A stretch of DNA of 64,000 nucleotides from Myotis daubentonii (taxonomy: Eukaryota; Chordata; Mammalia; Chiroptera; Vespertilionidae), in assembly GCF_963259705.1 (NCBI RefSeq), contig NC_081851.1, forward strand, positions 11,134,145-11,198,144. Direction: 5' to 3'. The notes under the pieces were generated by a model. That model saw only the letters and a program-made list of their open reading frames with translations, made no database searches and was not told the origin of the DNA. The position numbers were made by a program, and so were the translations under genes. Position 1 is the stretch's first letter; each line of letters opens with the position of its first letter. This document shows positions 54,276 through 64,000 of the stretch, piece by piece.

Positions 54276-54794
54276 TAGAGGCCTGGTGCATGGGTGGGGC
54301 TGGCTGGTTTGCCCTGAAGGGTGTCCTGGATCAGGGTGGGGGTCCCCAATGGGGTGCCTGGCCAGTCTGGGTGAGGGGCTGAGGGCTGTTTTCAGGCTGG
54401 GAGTGACTGAAGTTCCCAACTGCTCCTTTTTTTCTTTTTTCTTTTTTTTATTCTGGGCCAGCTTTACCTTGAGGCTTGGCTCCAGCTCAAGTGGCTGAAA
54501 GTAGGTTTCTGGCCTTTGCTTACAATGTTGCGAATCTGCTGGCTGAAGTCCGGCGGTATTTGTTACAATGTTTCTTAAACTGCCTGCTCAGAGGCCTGCA
54601 GCCCCAGGCGGGGAACGTTGGTTTCCTCCAACGATCCTCCGTCACTGAGGCAAGCAAGCCTCATGCTAGTTTCAAGCTGCCTGGCTGCCGGCCGCCATCT
54701 TGGCTGACAGTTAATTTGCATATCTCGCTGATTAGCCAATGAAAAGGGTAGCGGTCGTACGCCCATTACCATGTTTCTCTTTTATTAGTGTAGA
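54276..54794 (-). mobile_element. Helitron, minus strand (composite, 5' part)
   Basis: Minus-strand 5' end TCTACACTAATAAAAGAG at 54794. The interior matches 47976-48622, with deletions. Confidence 0.9.
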
Positions 54795-56900
54795 TGACTA
54801 AGGGCCAAAAAGAAAGATCTCACTAAATTAGGAGACAGCACTATTTCTGTAGGGGAAGGAATTTTAATGTGCTAAAATTATGAGGATTGTGATTTTACTG
54901 GTATCTTCTCTACACTTTACTATCTAGTTTTTTCATATCGGGAACATTATTCTCCTATTTCCAATTATTTCATACTTTTTAAATGGGAGCTTTTAAACAA
55001 TGTTTTAAGTCTGCCTTTTCATTTCCTATTTAAAGGGAGAGGGGAGGTGGTGTGGGAGGGATCTAGGAAAGCCATCACCGAACCACAGTCCCCACCTAGA
55101 CCGAGGGACCCATCCACAGCATACCACACGAGTGACCAGGGCACTGAGCACTCTGGGCCGGTGCCCCACCTCTGGCCTGGCCATCCACAGAGACAGAATT
55201 ACGTGCAATGGCTGACTGTAAATCAGGCCTGGAAAATATCAGCCTTCTGTCCACAGCTATTACCAGAAATGGCAGAGTCCAAGAGAGTGCAAGGACAGGG
55301 GATGAGAATGAGGGGGCAAGTGCAGAGGGGGTGCGTGCAAGAGAGGAAAGTCGAAGGAGCAGGTGAGGAGGATGGGTGGAGTGTGTGTGCATGGGGAGGG
55401 AGTGAAACAGAAGGAGGAGGAAATGGGAGGAGATGGAAGGGGAAGGTATCGGAGCAGGTAAAGGTTGAGGTGCTCCTGCAAGAAAGGTGTGAGAGCAAAA
55501 GGAGAAGGTGGAGGAGGGGAAGTGAGTAGAAAGTGCGGAAAGTGAGGGCCTGGGTTACAGGTGAGGTGGGGTATGAGAAAGAACAGGTGGGAGTGTGAGG
55601 AGGGGAAAGGTGACTGTAAGGGGGCAGGTGCAAGGGGGTTGGAAATGAGGGGGACAGGTGCTTTGGGAGGCCTCTGGGGGAGGTAGTCAGCTGTGCAGGC
55701 ATGGGGGAGGGAGATAGCAAGATGGGAACAGGCCTGTGAGCCAGCTGGGTACACAGGTACTTGTGACAGGTACCAGTGCTATAGCAGGTGGAGGGACAAA
55801 GCACTCCCACTTGGAAAGACAGGGCCCTGCAGACTCAGCACCCTGGACTAGACAGGGTGCTACCGCTGGGCCTGAGGCATGAGCCTTCCAACCATCCAAG
55901 CTGGGGTATTGGTTCTGTGGGGTCTTCAAGACAGACAACTGGTCGGGGCCCACCGGGCTATCTCCCCATTAGCCACACCAGTCATCCAATATTATGTCCA
56001 TTGAATGCCAACCTAGGACCAGCATGTTCTGTTTTCAGTTTCTGAAAGTACTGTAAATATGTTCAAAGATACTAAGAATAAAATCCCCAAATCCCACCAC
56101 ACAAAAATATGGTTTTCATTTTCTGGGAAATTCGGACTCATTCTGAAAAAGACCACTATAACGGCGCTCGAGTGTTTTCTCTTGTTGTTTTAGTTCACTT
56201 CTTTAGAGCAATAGAAAAGCTGAACCAAGAAGTCAAACTGATGGAGTGACTACCTTGAAAATTCCGTTCTTGCCCTTCCAAATGAAGGGGGATAAGGAAA
56301 ACCTCGGCCCATCCTCTGAGAAGCTCCCACTCCTGCGCCCTCCCTGCCTGAGAACAGGCTACTTTATGACACCCACACCTGGAATCGCCTTTCTTCCCAG
56401 GTGGCTCATCAACTGAAGCTATCACCTATTTAAAGAAATTCCTTTAATTTGTGATAGTATTTTTTTTAAGTATTACTACCTACCAGGTATGAGAACATAG
56501 GATTTTCACTTTATAAGCAAAAACATGAAACAGCAAAGTTAGGCGACTTACCCAAAGTCGTTCTCATCAAAGGTTTATTACCCTCATTGAGTAAAGTTTA
56601 TGTCGGGTCAGTCTTCAAGTTCTACCTTTAAGGACCCAAACGATCATGCTCCTTACCCCCTGTCACCTCTGTGCCTATGGTCATGCTAACATCCTTGCCT
56701 TCACCTCCACTGTCCAAACCCTATCCATGCCCTGAATACCAACTCCCAGATCTGAGGGCCTCCCCATTCCTTCACAGTCCCTGGTCTCATTTCTCTCATT
56801 GAATGAATACCTTGATCAGTTTCTTAAAAACTACATGGGAATAGTAAAGCTGTTGAAAATAAAAATTTCCCGATCCTAAAATATGTTTCTATTCTCACAA
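54795..56900. other. UXS1: UXS1 intron 1: unique sequence, polypurine tract and MIR relic
   Basis: Polypurine (G+A-rich) stretch at 55260-55700. A MIR-like segment lies near 56500-56565 (ATAAGCAAAAACATGAAACA, GGCGACTTACCCAAAGTC). Long proline-rich open frames on the minus strand are produced by the polypurine composition. Confidence 0.55.
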
Positions 56901-56929
56901 TACTTCTGACACCAAATATGTGAGCTTTT

Positions 56930-57950
56930 TCACACCAACAACCACTTTCCCAACTTTCTAGACACCAACTGGGTGTCAAATAATTCAATCCAGTTATGAC
57001 ACCTATAGCCTGGAGTTAGTTAGCATCACACCCCACAGGTTAAGGGCCCAGCCCTACAAGACTACCCCCACTTCATACTCCAATCACAAGTCCCAGGGGC
57101 TACCTACACTTCTGACAAATCAGCTATCCATCAGGGGTTTCCAGACTCCCTCCTTGGATTCCATAACTTGCCAGAACAGCTCACATAACTCAGGAAACAC
57201 TTATTAAGACATTGGCATATTGTAAAGGGTACAAGTCAGGAATAGAAGGGACTAGGGCTTCCATGCCCTTAAGACAGCATAGGAACCTGGGCCCAGAAAT
57301 GGAAAATACCAGGTGGCCAGGAAGCCAAGTTAAAACCAGGTGGTCAGAAGGAACTTGGGAGAAGCTGACAGCAAAAATGTCACCACTCCTCCAATCCCCG
57401 CTCAAAAACACAGAGGTGGCTGATGTTATCTCCTCCTAACTGCTTACCCACTGACCCACATGCAGTTTATCAAGGTCTGACCACTATTCCACCTTTCTAG
57501 GGTGCAGTAAGGAGCAGTGGGTCATCTTGGCCCAACAGAACAGATTTGAAGGTAGTTACCAGGCAGCTGGAAAAGAAAGTCACCAAGCCTGAGATGGAAA
57601 ATTCCACAAGCCTGCCTCTTCCAAAAAGCCTGCCTTTTTGTGCAAGCCCAGTTTGTCCCCAGCTTGTAAAAGCAGCCAAGCAGAGCCAGCCCCCAAGCCA
57701 GTCCAGAGGACCTTTCCTCTGTGCTGCCTCCGAGTTCATGCACAAGCCTAATAAAACTGCCGGGATTTCTCTGGGGTTTCCTCTCCATTTCTACTTGGGG
57801 AACCCAAGAACCCTAACAGCAGTAACACCCTCTCCAGGTACACCGTCTCACAGCCCCATGCATGTTCACCAACTGGGAAGCCCAACAAATCTCTCTGTTG
57901 GTGCGTTTTTTCACGCGCTCAGTCTCCACCCAATCCTCTCCCAGGAGGCC
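56930..57950 (+). repeat. Old LTR element, family not assigned
   Basis: The order of phrases AACAGCTCACATAACTCAGG, AAACACTTATTAAGACATTG, AAGGGTACAAGTCAGGAATA and GTTCACCAACTGGGAAGCCC matches an old mammalian LTR layout that I know but cannot name with certainty. No flanking duplication is visible. Confidence 0.5.
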
Positions 57951-58147
57951 CATGGGTGGGGCCGAGAGTGCCCACTGTCTCAAGCACAGGTTGGGCTTTC
58001 TTGTGACCAGCCCCATCCTGGGGCTGTCCAGGCCCCACCCTAAGTCACTTCATTGGCAAAAACTCACGTAGGGACTGACAGGGGTTCATATGAGTAACAA
58101 AGCCACTCCTATCACTCAGGAAATCCCAAGGTTTTAAAAACGCTGGC

Positions 58148-58372
58148 CAGGCCCTAACCGTTTGGCTCAGTGGATAGAGCATCAGCTTGTGGACTGAAGG
58201 GTCCCAGGTTCGATTCCGGTCAAGGGCATGTACCTTGGTTGTGGGCACATCCCCAGTAGGGGCTGTGCAGGAGGCAGCTGATCGATGTTTCTCTCTCATC
58301 GATGTTTCTAACTCTCTATCCCTCTCCCTTCCTCTCTGTAAAAAATCAATAAAATATATTTTTTAAAATGAA
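58148..58372 (+). mobile_element. VES SINE, plus strand
   Basis: CCCTAACCGTTTGGCTCAGTG head, AGGTTCGATTCCGGTCAAGG B box, CT-rich region and A/T tail. Confidence 0.95.
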
Positions 58373-58375
58373 CCT

Positions 58376-58935
58376 AACTTGTATAAGGCATAAAAAAAAT
58401 ATTTCAGGTAGCTTTGGAACACAATACTTGAAACCACACATCCTTAGTGGGATACATTCTAAGGACAAAAATAAATCCTGAGTTTTCTGAACTCTGCTGT
58501 TGGTAGTGGTACTGACGTGGTAACTGAACTGGTTTTGTCGGCATGGTAGTGCAGAGCAAATGAGGATGAATTTTTATTGCTGCCAGAACATTTTCATTGT
58601 GGGGGAGAGGAAATAGCAATACAGAATGAGGGAAGGGAACAGAAAAACTTGTGTTAGGACTTAAATCGGGGGTATCAGCATAAGCTCATGATTGGAAAAA
58701 TATTTTCATTTCTTGGCTCTGTCCTCTGAAGAGCTGGAAGCCATGATCCCTCAGTAGCAAAGGACACACTAGTACTCAGACCCTGATTTTTAAACACGTT
58801 CTGCACTGAAAATCAGGGCTGCTCGGACAAACGGTCGATTCCAGGTTTGGGGCATGGAAAGAACAAGATGAGCCTGAAGCATCTGAAGATACTAGTAAGT
58901 GCTCATAGACTAAAAGTCCCAAGTGATTTAAATAA
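58376..58935. other. UXS1: UXS1 intron 1, unique sequence
   Basis: Nothing recognised; a short G-run occurs at 58943-58953. Confidence 0.45.
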
Positions 58936-58939
58936 AAGA

Positions 58940-59118
58940 GTGGGGGTGGGGGGGAGCGGGCGGGCATGTCGTGGGTTCAATTCCGGTCAAGGGCACATAC
59001 CTGGTGTCTCTCTCACATCACTGTTTCTGTCTCTCTCCCTCTCCCCTCTCCCCTCCACTCTCTCTGAAAATCAATGGAAATATCCTTGGGTGAGGATTTT
59101 ATTCTTTTAATTTTTTAA
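58940..59118 (+). mobile_element. VES SINE lacking its tRNA-like head
   Basis: Starts with a G-rich stretch, then GTGGGTTCAATTCCGGTCAAG (B box) and a normal body and tail (ATATCCTTGGGTGAGGATTT). The A box is missing. Confidence 0.82.
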
Positions 59119-59153
59119 AGGTGTGTGTGTAGGGGGGGATGGGGGGGACGGGT

Positions 59154-59402
59154 CCTAGCTGGTTTGGCTCAGTGAAGAGAGCAACAGCCCATGGAATGAA
59201 GGGTCCCGGCTTCGATTCCAGTCAAGGGCACATATCTCAGTTGCAGGCTCGAACTGGTGCATGTGCAGGAGGCAACCAATCCATGTGTCCCTCTCACATC
59301 GATGTTTCTCTGTGTGTCTCTCCCCATCCCTTCCACTCTCTCTAAAAAAAAAAAATCAATGGAAAAATATCCTCAGGTGAGGATTAACAACAAAAAAAGG
59401 CG
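59154..59402 (+). mobile_element. VES SINE, plus strand
   Basis: TCCTAGCTGGTTTGGCTCAG head and ATATCCTCAGGTGAGGATTA tail. It starts 36 bp after the previous SINE. Confidence 0.92.
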
Positions 59403-59424
59403 GGGTGTAACTGATCGGTGCCCC

Positions 59425-59999
59425 CACACCCCCAGTTCTAATCCCTAAACCTGGAACTGTGACCCCAGATCAGCGATTTTCAGCCTCCTTCATCTCGCGG
59501 AGCACATAAGCTAATTACTGAAATTCCGCAGCACACTAAAAAGTACATTTTTGCAGACCTGACCAAAAAATAGGTATAATTTTGATTCCTTCACACCAGA
59601 CGGCTACTGTTGTGCTGCCTGTTGTCATTTTTTTAATTTGACAATCTAAGGAAAAGAGATCAGTGTCCCTAACTAAATAGTCAGGTACTGCATGTTTTAA
59701 AGGCACACTGGTTGAAAATCACTCTCCTCAATTACCCACTCAGGAGGCCCAAATCCAGTGAGTGACAGGTGTCCTTACAAGGGATGAAGGAGAGATGTGA
59801 CAGTCAGAAAAGCAGGAGGCACTGTGACCCAGAGGATGCACGCACAGCTAAACAGCGGGAGCCTGGAAGGGGCTGAGGAGAGAGATGGTCCTATGGACAC
59901 CTGAATCAGACCATGGCCTCCAGAACTAGGAGATAATTTCTCGTTTTAACACCACCTTGTCTGTGGCAACCTGTTACAGCAGTCGCAGGAAACTAATAG
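59425..59999 (+). repeat. MaLR (MLT1-type) LTR fragment, split by a hAT
   Basis: Left phrase TTCTAATCCCTAAACCTGGA and right phrases CAGGTGTCCTTACAAGGGA and GCAGGAAACTAATAGAG, in MLT1 order. The hAT at 59469-59727 separates them. Confidence 0.68.
59469..59727 (+). mobile_element. hAT-like element (family C), first copy
   Basis: Begins CAGCGATTTTCAGCC and ends GGTTGAAAATCACT, an inverted-repeat pair. It shares with the copy at 61725 the TTGACAATCTAAGG / AGTCAGGTACTG-like segments, in opposite orientation. Flanking duplication is not clear. Confidence 0.72.
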
Positions 60000-60317
60000 A
60001 GTCAGAGAAGAGGAAGCACAAGTTATTCTTTTCTTTTCAAAAGAACACCAGTCTACAAACAGAAGGATTCAGAGAATGAGAAAATCACCAATATGTAATC
60101 CCCAGTATGAAAACCAGTGCAGGCAAAGGCTGTCAATGGGCACTGAACACACTGGCTGGAGGACCAGAGAAGTTTCTGATGTGCCCACGACCACCCTGTG
60201 TACTGGGGAAACATGCCTTTAAAATGAAGGGATGCAGTGGCCCTTCCAGGCACCCAACAGGACAACTCTGCTGTAACGCAAATCAGCAAGCATCATTATA
60301 AAGAAAGCTTCAGGAAA

Positions 60318-60535
60318 GCCGGGGCCCGTGTGGCTCAGCTAAACAGCAAGAGGTCACAGGTGTAATTCCCAGTCAGAGCTCATACCCAGGTTATGGGTCC
60401 GATTCCCGGTCAGGGTGCGTGCGGGAGGCAACTGGTCGATGTTTTTCTCTCACCTCAATGTTTCTCTCCAGTCTCTCTCTCCCCCCTTCCTCTCTCTCTG
60501 AAATCAACTAAAACAAACAAACGCTTTTTTAAAAG
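60318..60535 (+). mobile_element. VES SINE, plus strand
   Basis: CCCGTGTGGCTCAGCTAAAC head, two B-box-like repeats (TGTAATTCCCAGTC and CCGATTCCCGGTC), CT-rich region and A-rich tail. Confidence 0.9.
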
Positions 60536-60540
60536 TTTAA

Positions 60541-61720
60541 CTGAATTTAATCATAAGAAATAAATAAACCCAAAATACGGGACTTGTTTTAAAAGGTAAA
60601 TGGCATGAAAAACAAGGGAAAGTTAAAGACGTAACAGCCAAATGTAATGTGGAAACTTTAACTGGATTCTAGATTTAGAAACAAACAAAAACAGAAAAGG
60701 CTATAAAAGACATTTATGTACAATTGGGGAAAATTCAAATGTAGACTGTATATTAGATATTTATGTTAATTTTTAGAGACCAGTAAAGGCAATGAGATTA
60801 TATAGAAAATGCTTTTGGCCTTGGGAGATTACATTAAAGTATGTAAAGGTGAAGTATCATTATGTCTGCAAACATTTCAACGAAAAAAGTATAAAAACAG
60901 AGAAGAACTAATGTGGAAAAAAGATACAACTGTAAAAGCTAGGCAGAAGATTCCTTGGGTGTTTGCTGAATTACTCTGTCAGTAGAAAATACATATGGAA
61001 ATTCTTAAAGTAAAATGTGGAGGGGTCAAAACAATTTCCAGGTTGGCCCTCCCAGATCCCACAGAGGGCTGGGAAGGCCAGGGTCCACGGAGGGCCTGCC
61101 CGCCAGGCTGGCTGAGTCTGGAGACACCAGCTACACTAAGTCTGCTTGCTCTCCCCTCGTTCTCCCTGGAGTCTGCTGGCATCAGGTGTCTAACGCGCTG
61201 TGCCCCCTCCCTGGCAGCGAGCCAGGACATGTTTGCTGAGTGAATTTAGGAGACTGATTAGATGGCAAAACTACTCCAATAAAAGTCCCAACTCAGAGAA
61301 GTTCGCATTATCATAAATGCAAAGCTATCACACATAAATCATGCTTTTACATGGTTTTCAGGGCTTAATTTTGTGCCTTTTCTGAAAATTTCAGTGGAAT
61401 AACAGTGGCATGTGTAGAATAATAGAAAGGTACCATAAATACAATGTCATTACAACCAAATCCATGATACACTATAAATTAGATGAATATTACTAGATAC
61501 CACAACTCCAGGTTCCAAGATGTAAAGATGAAAAAAAAAAGGTAATGACTCCTAAACTCTATTAAAATGTCGGAAAATAAACTTAGCTTAAGGTATAAAT
61601 CTATGTGGACAGGAAGAGGGGAATAAACTGTTGCTGGGAGATGAAAGAGGATCGCTGAAGGCAGGGGAATTAAGAGAATGAGAGACCAGTAGTGGGAAAG
61701 GCCCAGTTATACCTTAGAAC
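60541..61720. other. UXS1: UXS1 intron 1, unique sequence
   Basis: AT-rich except 61040-61220. The open frames on both strands near 60979-61243 lack splice sites or homology I can name. Confidence 0.45.
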
Positions 61721-61724
61721 AGCG

Positions 61725-61985
61725 ATTTTCAGCCCGTGTGCCACAGACTTTTCAAATCATGCAATATCTGACTATTTAGTCAGAGAGTACTGACCTCTTT
61801 TCCCTTAAAATGTCAAATAAAAAAATGACAAAAGCCAATACAACAGCAGCTGTCCAGTGTGAATGAATCAAAATTATACCTTTTTCCCCATCAGATCTGC
61901 AACAAATGTTATTTTTTGGTGTGCCACAGAATTTTAGTAATTCGTTGACATGTGCCATAAGAGGGAAAAGGTTGAAAATCGCTGC
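61725..61985 (-). mobile_element. hAT-like element (family C), second copy, opposite orientation
   Basis: CAGCGATTTTCAGCCCGTGTG at the left, GGTTGAAAATCGCTG at the right. The interior TCTGACTATTTAGTC is the reverse complement of sequence in the first copy (59670-59690). Confidence 0.75.
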
Positions 61986-61989
61986 TTTG

Positions 61990-62475
61990 ACAGAATTGAG
62001 AATGATCATGCCTGGTGCACTTGGACATGGGGTGACAATGCAGCTAAGACAGAAAATTTAACTTTCAAATCTGTCTAAACTGCAACATGACTGCTTCGGC
62101 AGAAGACAGGCATTTCCATCTCAGGAAAGGGCAGAATAGGAGGTCTCAGACTGGGGAGCCCACGTCCAACTGGAGGGGGCTCCCACACTGCAGGCCGCCA
62201 GGCCCCCCTGTTCTGCAGGGCATGGGGGAGCCTCGTCACCACAGCTCAGAGGACAGTCCCATGGCACGCAGGTTGTGAGGCTCTGCCAGTTCTAGTGACA
62301 CAGCTTACAGTCCAGGGGCAGCTCCGGGCTCCCCATCCAACCGAGTCCTCGGCTCAAACACTAGCAGACCCTCGGGAAACCAGAAAGCTGGGGAAAGCCT
62401 GGAACAAGAAAGGGAGAAGCGGCCTGGGAGAAAGAAACTTCAGTGAGAAGAAAACTGAACAAACCAAACCATCAC
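61990..62475. other. UXS1: UXS1 intron 1, unique sequence
   Basis: No recognised feature. Confidence 0.45.
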
Positions 62476-62479
62476 AAAG

Positions 62480-63600
62480 AGAATACAACCACAAAGACAT
62501 TTAGTTTTTTTAAAAAACTAAGAGAAAACAAAGACATTCAGTTTTTTAAAAAATTCAGAAAACATAAAAGAACTCCTAGTGAAAGGTGATAGCAAAAATT
62601 TTAAATCACTAGAAGAGTTAGAGTACAAAGATAAGGAAGTTTCCTAAAAACAGAGCAAAACTTTTTTTAAAAGGAAAAAAATTGGAAATTAAAGGACTAG
62701 ACCAGGCAAATCTGCATTAGCACAATAACATCCCAGAAAGATAAAATGGAGGGAAGGAAATAACCAGAGTAATTCAAGAAAACTTCCAGGACTAAAGAAT
62801 CGAGTTTCTAGACTGCTCCAAGTACCCAGCGCCCTGTGTGCGAGGCACCCAGGAGGCCACGGCGGGGCTGTCAGGCTGGCTCTGCCTAGCTGCTGTGACA
62901 ACCAGCCCAGGAGCCGCAGAGGCTCAGAACAAGAGCGGGGTTCTTTGGGTGGATTTCACACTAGGGGGTGGGGCGAGGGGCTCCGCACACTGACCACTGT
63001 CACCTGGAACGCTGGAGAAACCAGCCTTCCCAACTGCTGGGCCCACAAGTGAAGTGGGCACCACCCAGCCCTGGGCACGGTGATTCCAAGAGGCCACCAA
63101 ACTCCAGGAGTGAGGAAAGGCCAGGGGTCAGAGATCTGGAAATACCTGGTGATGGAGAAAAAGATCCTGCAGTCCTCAAAAAAACATGCAAATCCCACAG
63201 AAAGGGACTGGCCTGACACTCCTCCTCAACACGAGAAGCCCGGAAAGGAATGGAACAATGCCTGTAAAATCCTGAAGGAACCCTTTTCTAGAATTATGCC
63301 TCCAAAAGCTCATCCTGAGCATATCTGTGCAGTGTGACATAAGGAAAAGGAAGTCAGGAGACAGGAAATGTGCGATGGGCAGAGCGCGTCTGAAGGCTGG
63401 GGCCCTTCTGTAGGAAGAGGCCCTGCTGCTTCTGCGCATCCTGCAGGAAGACACAAGCAACCAACAAAGCGTTTGGAGGTGAAGCAGCAGTAGCACCTCA
63501 AATGCAAAGTAATTTAAAAAAACACCAAAAACCATTAGCTCCAAGGAAAGCAAAAAGTAATGTACAGCATGACTCACTCTGAATGGCTTTCAGTCACACA
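62480..63600 (+). mobile_element. Ancient half-L1 ORF1 relic
   Basis: Recognised by the order of ORF1 segments: AGTAATTCAAGAAAACTTCC (about 62770), then after a non-matching GC-rich block (62835-63130) ATGGAGAAAAAGATCCTGCA, then GGAATGGAACAATGCCTGTA and AAAATCCTGAAGGAACCC (63245-63285). Frames are destroyed. No ORF2 sequence. Confidence 0.6.
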
Positions 63601-64000
63601 CACGAATATTAAATGTTGATCTCCCCAAAATCCCACCACACCTACATGGGGAAGGGGGAGGGGGGGTTATGAGCATGGGAGCATGGGAGCACAGAAAAAG
63701 AGAGTAAACAATCATCTTTCAAAAAAGAAAGTCACTACGTAATACATATTTACAAATGAAAACCCAAGAGGCAAAGCATTCCATGGCACAAAGAGAAATA
63801 CCAAACTAATCAGCTAGAAGCCAACGCTTGCCTCTGCGGAGGGGAAAGTAGTGGCAGGGAACTCTGTTTTGCCTAACGCCTGTAGAGGCTATTAGACTTT
63901 TTAAACTATGTGCATGTTTAGAAAAAGAAAAAGAAAAAGGTGACTGGAGCTGAGTCTCTGTCAAGGGAGCTATCTAGTACGTGGACCAGATTTCTCAAAC
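63601..64000. other. UXS1: UXS1 intron 1 or upstream, unique sequence
   Basis: A purine-rich patch with GCATGGGAGC repeated lies near 63675. No exon, no CpG island; the promoter of UXS1 is not visible. Confidence 0.45.

Noticed and set aside
55223..55810. Proline- and serine-rich open frames of 164 and 195 codons on the minus strand
   Set aside because: They overlap in different frames over the polypurine tract, so composition alone explains them.
63800..64000. A possible UXS1 promoter or exon 1 at the right end
   Set aside because: No CpG-rich region, and no sequence encoding the start or membrane anchor of UXS1.

Overview
The window is mammalian nuclear DNA, almost certainly from a vespertilionid (evening) bat such as Myotis or a close relative. 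Diagnostic features are about eighteen tRNA-derived VES SINEs, many non-autonomous Helitrons of the HeliBat type (5' TCCTATATAATAAAAG, 3' GGGCCTCTAG, inserted between A and T), a SPIN hAT element, other hAT elements with 8-bp target duplications, a piggyBac-type MITE and a mariner. That mix of DNA transposons is known only from this bat family among mammals. It is not prokaryotic; operons, ribosome binding sites and CRISPR arrays do not apply.

The only host gene I can support is UXS1 (UDP-glucuronate decarboxylase 1, a Golgi enzyme), on the minus strand. Three small consecutive exons at 28929-28956, 27575-27623 and 26188-26231 have proper splice sites, keep one reading frame across all junctions, and encode the stem just after the membrane anchor (human residues about 33-72). 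Everything right of 28957 is therefore intron 1 or upstream of it, and everything left of 26187 is the next intron. Exon 1 and the catalytic exons were not found.

Layout: 1-8475, old LINE-1 pieces with a nearly intact ORF1-only (half-L1) element nested in a LINE-1 ORF2, plus SINEs, a hAT MITE and a Helitron. 8489-9697, a half-L1 5' end fused to a class II-like LTR with a tRNA-Lys primer site. 9940-18010, a decayed gammaretrovirus-like provirus, broken by a mariner and three hAT elements. One of these hATs contains a solo LTR whose U3 carries a piece of the host CREBZF coding sequence. 18010-26187, Helitrons, a LINE-1 3' end, a second half-L1, two tandem Helitrons and a piggyBac MITE. 26188-29800, UXS1 exons, with a SPIN element. 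31050-34310, a LINE-1 with a permuted inverted segment. 34310-40450, a provirus remnant primed by tRNA-Thr. 40600-64000, mostly unique intron with L2, MIR, MLT1 and other old repeats, three Helitron clusters with tandem-repeat interiors (46871-48622, 48898-50236, 53282-54794), VES SINEs and a half-L1 relic at the right end.

The strongest candidate for something undescribed is the CREBZF-carrying solo LTR (16367-17119). Next are the Helitron pair that seems to have moved twice as one unit, the permuted inverted LINE-1 segment, and Helitron interiors that carry paired CTCF-like and ZNF143-like motifs. All calls come from reading the sequence; no database search was possible.
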